From positions 1 through 6,226 of the forward strand of contig JACCRW010000256.1 of NCBI GenBank assembly GCA_013813345.1: a DNA stretch of 6,226 nt. The letters are read 5' to 3'. The position numbers and the translations under genes are program-made. Under the pieces are notes generated by a model. The model was given only the letters and a program-made list of their open reading frames with translations, made no database searches and was not told the DNA's origin. This DNA is from Actinomycetota bacterium (lineage in GTDB: Bacteria > Actinomycetota > Thermoleophilia > Gaiellales > Gaiellaceae). Positions 1 to 4,941 of the stretch are shown one piece after another (positions within the stretch are counted from its first letter, which is position 1; the number at the start of each line of letters is the position of its first letter).

Positions 1-375
1 GTCGCCCTCGAGCGTCGCCGAGCCGTTCGCCACGACCGAGAGGTCGATCCCCGAGCCCTTGACGACAATCCGATACGAGCCGCCGATCAGCCGGAAGCGC
101 AGATTGCGACCGCTGTAATGGACCCCCGTGTCGCCGACGAGCTTCACAGCGTCGAAGCCGGCCACGTACGGGTCGAAGCCGTCATTCGGCGACAGGTCAT
201 GAACGACGACGCTGCCGTGGACGATCCGGCCGAGCATCGCGCCCTTCGCCTGCACCGTCACTCGGCCCCAGGCGTCCTCAACCGAGAGCGTTCCCTCGCC
301 GGAGCGCAGAGCGGCTACAGCCGCGATTGGCGCAGCGAGCGCGAGCAGCGCGAGGAGGGCCAGCAGCTTCCGCAT
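1..375 (-). CDS. Secreted protein of unknown function, C-terminus outside window
   Basis: The frame is open from the ATG (complement of 373-375) to the left edge, giving 125 residues without a stop. The N-terminus is a clear Sec signal peptide: Arg2-Lys3, a Leu/Ala-rich core over residues 4-18, and a likely cleavage site after A-V-A at 19-21. The mature part alternates hydrophobic and polar residues and is rich in Gly and Val (for example GRVTVQAKG, GSVVVHD, GGSYRIVVKGSG), as in a beta-sandwich domain. I recognise no family, and no cysteines or lipobox are visible. Its start faces the antiporter gene across an 80-base gap, so the two are transcribed divergently. No Shine-Dalgarno is visible: the bases just before the ATG read CTGCCTCCC. 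The gene is confidently coding; the function is unknown, with export the only supported property. Confidence 0.8.
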   Translation of the reverse strand, partial: MRKLLALLALLALAAPIAAVAALRSGEGTLSVEDAWGRVTVQAKGAMLGRIVHGSVVVHDLSPNDGFDPYVAGFDAVKLVGDTGVHYSGRNLRFRLIGGSYRIVVKGSGIDLSVVANGSATLEGD

Positions 376-455
376 GGGAGGCAGTATCGACACGCCGCGT
401 GTGCCGAGGGTCAGGGTCATGTAAGGAAAGTGTATGCGAGTCTAGAGTCCCTCGG
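376..455. promoter_or_regulatory. Divergent promoter region, exported protein / antiporter
   Basis: This gap separates two divergent starts, so it should hold promoters for both. Its centre (about 418-447) is clearly less GC-rich than the flanking genes. Weak -10-like hexamers are TACACT on the minus strand (near 428-433) and TAGAGT on the plus strand (443-448). Each matches four of six TATAAT positions, and neither has a convincing -35. The plus-strand hexamer lies about 7 bases before the antiporter ATG, which would give a nearly leaderless mRNA. These assignments are tentative. Confidence 0.35.
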
Positions 456-1886
456 ATGAACGAGATCGGCACCTTTGCCGAGATGATCCTCGTCGTCGCG
501 GCCGGGTTCTCGCTCGCGCTCTTCGGCCGCAGCGCGATCGAGCGGATCGCGATCCCGAGCGCTGCCCTCTTCCTCGTCGCAGCCGCGGTCGCCTCGGACC
601 TCTCGCCCCGGCTCGGGAGCGCGATCTCGTTCGTGACGGTCGAGCGGCTCGCCGTCGTCGCCCTGATCGTGATCCTCTTCGACGGCGGCATGCACATCGG
701 CTGGCGGCGCTTCCGCGGCTCGCTCGTCCCGATCCTCTCCCTGGGCGTCCTCGGAACCTTCGCGACCGCGGCACTGATCGCGGTCGCGGCGCACTACCTG
801 CTCGACTTCAGCTGGATCACGAGTGGACTCCTCGGCGCCGCGCTCGCGCCGACGGATCCCGCGGTCACGTTCTCGGTGCTCAGCGGTCGCGAGATCCGCG
901 GTCGCACCGGAACGATCCTCCAGGGCGAGTCGGGTGCGAACGACCCGGCCGGGATCGCGCTGATGATCGGGATGATCGAGCTCGCCACCTCTGCCGACGG
1001 CAGCTTCTGGACCGTGGTCGAGGAGTTCGCGATCGAGATGGTCGGCGGCGCGGCAGTCGGGATCGCGGGCGCCGCGGTGCTCTTGCCGCTGATGCGGCGC
1101 GTCTCGCTTCCCGAGCCGGCGCTCTACCCGCTCCGCGTGCTCGCGGCGGCAGGCGTGATCTACGGCGTCGCAACCACGATCCACGGCTCGGGCTTTTTGG
1201 CGGTCTTCATCGCCGGGATCCTGATCGGAGACGCGGCCGCCCCGCGCAAGGGCGAGATCGAAGGGTTCCTCGGCTCGCTCTCCAGCCTGGCCGAGATCGT
1301 CGTCCTGGCCGCGCTCGGCCTCACGATCGAGCTCGACGAGCTCGTCGAGAACGAGATCTGGCTCGACGGCCTCGTGCTCGCGGTCCTCCTCGGCTTCGTG
1401 ATCCGCCCGCTCGTCGTGGGAGCCCTCCTCGCCCCAGTCCGACTCAACTGGGGCGAGCGCCTGTTCGTGATGTGGAGCGGGCTCAAGGGCGCCGTGCCGA
1501 TCTTGCTCGCGGCGCTGGCCCTGATCGGCGGCGTCGAGGACGGGCGCACGATCTACGGGATCGTCTTCGTCGTCGTCCTCTTCTCGGTGGTCGTCCAGGG
1601 GACGTTCGTGCCCACCGCCGCGGCTCGGCTGCGGGTGCCGATGCGCCGGATCGAGCACGACTCGACGAGGCTGCGACCGTTTCGCGTCGGCGCCGGCGCG
1701 TTCGCGAACGGCAAGGCCGTGCGAGAGCTTCCACTCGCGGAGCGGGCGTGGGTCAGCGCGATCGTCCGCGAGGGCAAGCCGCATCCCGTCGACGGCGGCA
1801 CCGTCCTTGCCGAGGACGACGAGGTGCACGTCCTCTGCCGCGAGGCGGACGCTCCGGCCCTGCAGCGGATCTTCAGCGGACCCTAG
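456..1886 (+). CDS. CPA1-family K+(Na+)/H+ antiporter, NhaP2-type, with C-terminal RCK_C domain
   Basis: This 476-residue protein is an integral membrane cation:proton antiporter that would exchange K+ or Na+ for H+ across the cytoplasmic membrane. About twelve hydrophobic segments fill residues 8-390. Family motifs seen are ILFDGGMH (73-80), LAPTDPAVTFS (130-140), GESGANDPAG (157-166) and GLKGAVPI (342-349). The Asn162-Asp163 pair is the ND transport motif of electroneutral CPA1 exchangers. Residues from about 408 to 475 form an RCK_C/TrkA_C-like domain, a cytoplasmic ligand-sensing module seen in NhaP2-type and CpaA-type exchangers. The length is shorter than the enterobacterial K+/H+ antiporter, which I recall at nearly 580 residues. 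The ATG at 456 was chosen because the in-frame TTG at 327 would run through the divergent gene's start. No Shine-Dalgarno is visible. The stop overlaps the stop of the convergent dehydrogenase. Ion preference cannot be read from sequence. Confidence 0.93.
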   Translation: MNEIGTFAEMILVVAAGFSLALFGRSAIERIAIPSAALFLVAAAVASDLSPRLGSAISFVTVERLAVVALIVILFDGGMHIGWRRFRGSLVPILSLGVLGTFATAALIAVAAHYLLDFSWITSGLLGAALAPTDPAVTFSVLSGREIRGRTGTILQGESGANDPAGIALMIGMIELATSADGSFWTVVEEFAIEMVGGAAVGIAGAAVLLPLMRRVSLPEPALYPLRVLAAAGVIYGVATTIHGSGFLAVFIAGILIGDAAAPRKGEIEGFLGSLSSLAEIVVLAALGLTIELDELVENEIWLDGLVLAVLLGFVIRPLVVGALLAPVRLNWGERLFVMWSGLKGAVPILLAALALIGGVEDGRTIYGIVFVVVLFSVVVQGTFVPTAAARLRVPMRRIEHDSTRLRPFRVGAGAFANGKAVRELPLAERAWVSAIVREGKPHPVDGGTVLAEDDEVHVLCREADAPALQRIFSGP

Positions 1887-2740
1887 TCGTCGTAGCGGTA
1901 GAAGCCGCGGCCGGACTTGCGGCCGAGCAGGCCCGCGTTCCGCATCGCGACGAGTCGCGCGGGCGGCGCCATTCGCTGCTCACGCGTCTTCTCGTAGAGC
2001 GCCTCGGACGCATGCACGTGGACGTCGATCCCGACGAGGTCGACGAGCGCGCAGGGGCCCATCGGCCAACCCGCGCCGTGCTTCAGGCCCTTGTCGAGAT
2101 CCTCCGGGCTGACGCGCGACTCGTCCAGGACTCGGATGCAGTCGTTCAGGAGCGGGATCAGGACGCGGTTGACGACGAAGCCGGGAGTGTCGAAGCAGCG
2201 GATCGGCGTCTTCCCGATCCGCTCGCCGAAGGCGAAGGCGGCGTCGAACGGCTCGTCCTCGGTCAGCTCGGCACGCACGATCTCGACGAGCGGCATCAGC
2301 GGCGCCGGATTGAAGAAGTGCATCCCGACGACGCGCTCCGGACGGCTCGTCGCCGCGGCGATCTCCGTCACGGAGAGCGCGGAGGTGTTGGTCGCGAGCA
2401 CCGCCTCGGGGCTGACGATCCGATCGAGCTCGGCGAAGAGATCCCGCTTCGGCTCGAGCTCCTCGACGATCGCCTCGATCACGAGGTCGCAACCACCGAG
2501 CTCTTCGAGCTCGGTGGTTAGGGTCAGTCGCGACATCGCAGCGTCGCGAGCCGCCGCTTCGAGTACGCCTTTCTCGACCTTGCGCGTTAGGAAATGCCCG
2601 ATCCGGTCGCGCGCCTGCTCGCCGAGCTCCGCCGTGACCTCGCGGCCGACTGTCTCGACCCCCGCCTCGACGGAGAGCTGCGCGATCCCGGCGCCCATGG
2701 CCCCGAGCCCGACGATCCCGACCTTGCCGATCTCAGTCAC
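1883..2740 (-). CDS. 3-hydroxyacyl-CoA dehydrogenase (3-hydroxybutyryl-CoA dehydrogenase type)
   Basis: This is a cytoplasmic NAD-dependent enzyme of 285 residues that oxidises (3S)-hydroxyacyl-CoA to 3-ketoacyl-CoA, the third step of beta-oxidation, or runs in reverse. The N-terminal Rossmann fold has VGIVGLGAMGAGIAQ (7-21), and Glu34 takes the place of the acidic residue that binds the NAD ribose. The catalytic set matches the human enzyme in spacing: Ser120 (NTSAL), His141 (HFFNPAP), Glu153 (LVEI) and Asn191 (DTPGFVVNR, 184-192). The C-terminal helical domain carries GAGWPMGP (222-229) and ends with GRKSGRGFYRY (273-283). The length is normal for the single-domain family. The start is GTG (complement of 2738-2740), preceded by AGGA at a 9-base spacing. 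It lies 19 bases downstream of the small GNAT-like gene on the same strand and probably shares its transcript. Chain-length specificity is not visible. Confidence 0.95.
   Translation of the reverse strand: MTEIGKVGIVGLGAMGAGIAQLSVEAGVETVGREVTAELGEQARDRIGHFLTRKVEKGVLEAAARDAAMSRLTLTTELEELGGCDLVIEAIVEELEPKRDLFAELDRIVSPEAVLATNTSALSVTEIAAATSRPERVVGMHFFNPAPLMPLVEIVRAELTEDEPFDAAFAFGERIGKTPIRCFDTPGFVVNRVLIPLLNDCIRVLDESRVSPEDLDKGLKHGAGWPMGPCALVDLVGIDVHVHASEALYEKTREQRMAPPARLVAMRNAGLLGRKSGRGFYRYDD
2491..2519. repeat. Perfect 13-bp inverted repeat inside the dehydrogenase gene
   Basis: The left arm AACCACCGAGCTC (2491-2503) and right arm GAGCTCGGTGGTT (2507-2519) are exact reverse complements separated by three bases (TTC). 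The element encodes part of TTELEELGG in the dehydrogenase (about residues 75-83). It would fold into a very stable hairpin on either strand. No T-tract follows, so a rho-independent terminator is unlikely. Confidence 0.85.
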
Positions 2741-2759
2741 GGCGGCGGATCCTACGGGA

Positions 2760-3059
2760 TCAGGCCGCGGCGGCGTGAAGCTGCTCGGCGCGCAAGTCGA
2801 GCAGGTCGATCAAGTCGCAGGTCGCGCTGAAGGGGTCGGCGATGTGCAGCCCGTCCGCGCCGCGAGCGGCCAGCAGCTCGCCGTCGACCTCGGCGACGAG
2901 GAGCGGGCTCGGCGGCAGCCGCCGGTCGGCGAGCTGCGCCAAGCGGGATAGGGACACCTCGTCGGCCGGCCCTGCCTCTCGGAGCACGATCCGCCGACGC
3001 GCCACGACCGCGGCCGCGAGGGCCCGCGGCCGCTCATCACCTATGCGACGCCGCGCCAC
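2760..3059 (-). CDS. Small protein resembling the N-terminal half of a GNAT domain
   Basis: This is a 99-residue reading from GTG (complement of 3057-3059). The core from about residue 22 onward looks real: RRRIVLREAGPADEVSLSRL, then LLVAEVDGELLAA (53-65), ADPFSAT (74-80) and a closing helix DLIDLLDLRAEQL (82-94). The pattern (beta strand with RxA-P-D, helix, then a strand with V-A-E-V-D-G) matches the first half of GNAT acetyltransferases, but the acetyl-CoA-binding half is absent, so catalysis is doubtful. The start is uncertain. GTG at 3059 overlaps the upstream small gene by 19 bases, GTG at 3005 would give 81 residues, and neither has a Shine-Dalgarno. The GTG-ATG directly after the upstream stop (3035-3040) is in another frame. 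It lies 19 bases before the dehydrogenase start and is probably cotranscribed. Similar short proteins are, in my recollection, common in Thermoleophilia. Confidence 0.6.
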   Translation of the reverse strand: MARRRIGDERPRALAAAVVARRRIVLREAGPADEVSLSRLAQLADRRLPPSPLLVAEVDGELLAARGADGLHIADPFSATCDLIDLLDLRAEQLHAAAA

Positions 3060-3157
3060 CGGCGCCGATGAGCCCGCTCGTCGATCCTCGAGTCGGCGCC
3101 GAACGCGACGGCGAGCGGGCCGATCGCGACGATGAAGATGATCACTGCGATTGCCAT
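3041..3157 (-). CDS. 38-residue single-span membrane peptide
   Basis: This short gene runs from an ATG (complement of 3155-3157) to TAG (complement of 3041-3043). Residues 2-19 are almost wholly hydrophobic (AIAVIIFIVAIGPLAVAF), forming one transmembrane helix or uncleaved signal anchor. They are followed by GADSRIDER (20-28) and a basic tail (HRRRWRG, 30-36). The positive tail suggests the C-terminus stays in the cytoplasm. A hydrophobic stretch followed by G-A-D-S-R is a pattern I recall from small actinobacterial proteins, but no function is known to me. It is the first gene of the minus-strand cluster, divergent from the LysR regulator, and its end overlaps the chosen start of the next gene by 19 bases. 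No Shine-Dalgarno precedes it. Coding status rests on composition and position, with no homology search. Confidence 0.6.
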   Translation of the reverse strand: MAIAVIIFIVAIGPLAVAFGADSRIDERAHRRRWRGVA

Positions 3158-3216
3158 GCTGGGAGTGTCGGCGGTTTGCGTCATAAGCACAAGTCGAGGT
3201 AGTGTTCGCTTCGATC
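3158..3216. promoter_or_regulatory. Divergent promoter/operator region, lysR and small-gene cluster
   Basis: This 59-base gap separates the LysR regulator from the divergent cluster, a typical place for a LysR-type regulator to bind and control both itself and its neighbour. The section around 3175-3205 is comparatively AT-rich. Candidate hexamers are TTATGA on the minus strand (complement of 3181-3186), and TTGCGT (3176-3181) with TAGTGT (3200-3205) on the plus strand, spaced 18 bases apart. All matches are weak. No convincing dyad T-N11-A box could be fixed by eye. Confidence 0.35.
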
Positions 3217-4167
3217 ATGGAACCTGATCGTTCCTCGGAGCGCTGGCTGGGAGTCGAGGTGCGGCATCTGGCTGCACTCGAGGCAGTCGCGCGCGAAGGC
3301 TCCTTCGGTCGCGCTGCGGAGGCGCTCGGCTATACGCAGTCGGCGATCAGCCAGCAGATCCAAACACTCGAGCGCATCATCGGCGAGCGCCTGCTCGAAC
3401 GGCCAGGCGGCCCGCGAGCCGTCTCGCTGACCGAGGCGGGCAGGCTGCTCCTGCGCCACGCCGAGGCGATCGTCGCCCGGCTGCACGCCGCACAGGCCGA
3501 CATGACGGCGCTCGTCCAGGGGCAGGCCGGTGGGCTACGGATCGGCACCTTCCAGAGCGTCGGCGCCAAGGTGATTCCCGAGCTGATGCGCCGCTTCCTC
3601 GACGCCTGGCCGCGGGTCGAGCTCGAGCTCAAGGAGTCCACCTCGGACGACGATCTCCTGCGGCTCGTCGAGCGCGGCGAGCTCGACCTGACCTTCGCGA
3701 TGCTCCCGCTGCTGGAGGGGCCGTTCGAGTTCCAGGAGTTGATGAGCGACCCCTACGTCCTCGTCGTTCCCGCCGACCACGAGCTTGCCGATCGCGAGCG
3801 CGCGAGCCTCGGCGAGCTCGACGGGCTGGCGGTGATCGGCAACCGTGCCTGCCGCAGCACCTCGTTCGTCGAGCGGGACCTCGAGCTTCGCGGGCTTCGC
3901 GCCGACATCGGGTTCCGCTCGGACGACAACGGCACCCTGCAGGGTCTTGTCGCGGCGGGCCTCGGCGCCGCCCTCGTCCCTCTCCTCACCGTCGACGTCC
4001 ACGACGATCGGGTCCGCGTGCTCGGCCTCGATCCGGGGATCCCGGAACGCCGGATCGCTCTCGCCTGGCACGGCGACCGCCACCGCTCCCCAGCCGCGCG
4101 AGCCTTCCTCGAGCTCGCCGCCGAGGTCTGCGCCGACGTCAGGCTCGAGCTGCCGCAGCCGGCCTAG
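3217..4167 (+). CDS. LysR-family transcriptional regulator
   Basis: This is a 316-residue DNA-binding regulator. Residues 14-73 form the LysR winged helix-turn-helix: EVRHLAALEAVAREGSFGRA, then AAEALGYTQSAISQQIQTLE (33-52), the wing GERLLERPGG (56-65), and SLTEAGRLLLRHAE (70-83) leading into the linker helix. Residues 106 to about 305 form the periplasmic-binding-protein-like effector domain, opening with GLRIGTFQSVG (106-116) and containing LVVPADHELADRE (182-194) and LVAAGLGAALVPLL (244-257). The length is normal. ATG at 3217 is preferred over GTG at 3202, which adds only five residues. No Shine-Dalgarno precedes either, so the mRNA may be nearly leaderless. It diverges from the small-gene/dehydrogenase cluster, which is therefore its most likely target (inference). 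Its stop overlaps that of the convergent nucleotidyltransferase gene. The co-inducer is unknown. Confidence 0.94.
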   Translation: MEPDRSSERWLGVEVRHLAALEAVAREGSFGRAAEALGYTQSAISQQIQTLERIIGERLLERPGGPRAVSLTEAGRLLLRHAEAIVARLHAAQADMTALVQGQAGGLRIGTFQSVGAKVIPELMRRFLDAWPRVELELKESTSDDDLLRLVERGELDLTFAMLPLLEGPFEFQELMSDPYVLVVPADHELADRERASLGELDGLAVIGNRACRSTSFVERDLELRGLRADIGFRSDDNGTLQGLVAAGLGAALVPLLTVDVHDDRVRVLGLDPGIPERRIALAWHGDRHRSPAARAFLELAAEVCADVRLELPQPA

Positions 4168-4688
4168 GGCTGGTCGACAAGCTCTTCGACGCGCCGGCGA
4201 AAGGCGCCCGCGTCGATCGCCGGGAAACGGTAGAGCTCGGACTCGATCTGCTTGAAAGACGAGAGCAACTCGCTCTCGTCCACGAGTCCATGCTCGATCA
4301 ACGCGCGGACGTCGCCGAGATCGCGGGCGTGGCCCCGCTCCAGCTTCGCCAGCACCTGGGCGACGGGATCGAAGTGCCGGTAGGTCAGCTTGCCCTCGCG
4401 GGCCACGAACGGGCTCCGCTCCTCCCACCCCTCAGCAATCGGAATGAACTCGGCCGGCGAGGCAAGCTCGACGTTCACCCCGAGCTCGTCCTTCAATCGC
4501 ACGAGCGCGCGCAAGAGTCGTTCCGACTCCGGCACGAGCTTCAGGTCGATGTCGACGGTCGTGGCGCGCCAACCGACGAGAACCGCGGTCGTGCCTCCGG
4601 TCAGGTACGCGACCGCCTCCTCGTCTGCCTCGGCGCCGAGCGCCCGCATGAAGGCTTGAACGCTCTCCGCGTCGACTACCTCGCGCAT
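4164..4688 (-). CDS. Nucleotidyltransferase-fold protein (DUF6036/AbiEii-like)
   Basis: This is a 174-residue protein with the signature of minimal nucleotidyltransferases. YLTGGTTAVLVGWRATTVDID (28-48) supplies Gly31-Gly32 and the metal-binding pair Asp46/Asp48, with Glu74 (VNVEL) a candidate third acidic residue. Further on, QVLAKLERGHARDLGDVRAL (111-130) resembles the K...R-D-x-x-D segment of AbiEii/DUF1814-type proteins. Families with this fold include toxins that modify tRNA, antitoxins and metabolic enzymes, so activity cannot be assigned. The start is ATG (complement of 4686-4688), inside the end of the 87-residue gene, with which it overlaps by 13 bases. No strong Shine-Dalgarno is present, so translational coupling is likely. 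It is the last gene of the P450-thiolase operon, and its TAG overlaps that of the convergent LysR gene. The fold is assigned with good confidence; a toxin-antitoxin role is only a possibility. Confidence 0.82.
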   Translation of the reverse strand: MREVVDAESVQAFMRALGAEADEEAVAYLTGGTTAVLVGWRATTVDIDLKLVPESERLLRALVRLKDELGVNVELASPAEFIPIAEGWEERSPFVAREGKLTYRHFDPVAQVLAKLERGHARDLGDVRALIEHGLVDESELLSSFKQIESELYRFPAIDAGAFRRRVEELVDQP

Positions 4689-4939
4689 TCGGCCGCGCGC
4701 TCGTAGCTGACGAGCCTGCGCACGAGGGCGTTGTAGCGGCCGTGGGCATCGTCTCCGTGCTCGCGGCGCAGTAGCTCGTACAGCGAGAGCTCGGGATCGG
4801 GCAGCGGCTCGGGAACGTCGAGGCCGGTCGCGCGGAGTCTCGGCGCCGCGATTGAGACGAGCAGCGCCTCGACGGTCTTGTCGCCGCGTCTCAGGTCGGC
4901 GAGCCCGCGCTCGACGAGCTCCTGACCCGGGAGCTCCAT
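4676..4939 (-). CDS. 87-residue helical protein, partner of the nucleotidyltransferase
   Basis: This short acidic/basic protein begins MELPGQELVERGLADLRRGD, contains KTVEALLVSIAAPRLRATGL (21-40), then a Pro-rich turn DVPEPLPDPE (41-50), and ends in helices LYELLRREHGDDAHGRYNAL (53-72) and VRRLVSYERAAECA (73-86). It looks all-helical, with no signal peptide, membrane segment or metal motif. It has no HEPN-type R-x4-6-H motif that I can see. The start ATG (complement of 4937-4939) lies two bases after the thiolase stop, and its last 13 bases overlap the nucleotidyltransferase start. The pair is therefore translated together. I recall similar short proteins beside such nucleotidyltransferases in actinobacteria but know of no function. 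An antitoxin or partner subunit role is inference from arrangement alone. Confidence 0.78.
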   Translation of the reverse strand: MELPGQELVERGLADLRRGDKTVEALLVSIAAPRLRATGLDVPEPLPDPELSLYELLRREHGDDAHGRYNALVRRLVSYERAAECAR

Positions 4940-4941
4940 CG

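Noticed and set aside
327..455. In-frame upstream extension of the antiporter to TTG at 327
   Set aside because: The added 43 residues are Arg/Ala/Ser-rich, lack similarity to the family, and run through the signal-peptide region of the divergent exported protein.
1332..1349. 18-bp perfect palindrome CTCGACGAGCTCGTCGAG in the antiporter gene
   Set aside because: It is made of the commonest codons here (GAG, CTC, GAC, GTC), encodes ordinary ELDELVE, and has no loop or T-tract. It is probably chance in this base composition.
417..1829. Long minus-strand frame (470 codons) antisense to the antiporter
   Set aside because: Its product is almost entirely Asp/Glu/Arg/His with no hydrophobic core, as expected from the complement of GC-rich coding DNA. 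The plus-strand frame carries clear CPA1 motifs.
1472..2521. Plus-strand frame (349 codons) spanning the antiporter end and the dehydrogenase
   Set aside because: It crosses two well-supported genes in other frames and has a low-complexity Arg/Asp/Glu composition, so it is a GC-rich shadow.
2091..2951. Plus-strand frame (286 codons) antisense to the dehydrogenase and the small gene
   Set aside because: It is Ser/Arg/Thr/Ala-rich with no domain, and the opposite strand encodes a textbook dehydrogenase.
3072..3120. 9-bp inverted repeat GCCCGCTCG/CGAGCGGGC with 31-base spacing, plus a GGCGCCGA direct repeat
   Set aside because: It lies within the small membrane-peptide gene, is short and GC-only, and has no T-tract, so it is not convincing as a terminator or operator.
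4152..4172. Weak stem CAGCC/GGCTG at the LysR end as a terminator
   Set aside because: Only five base pairs with no T-tract on either strand, which is too weak to call.
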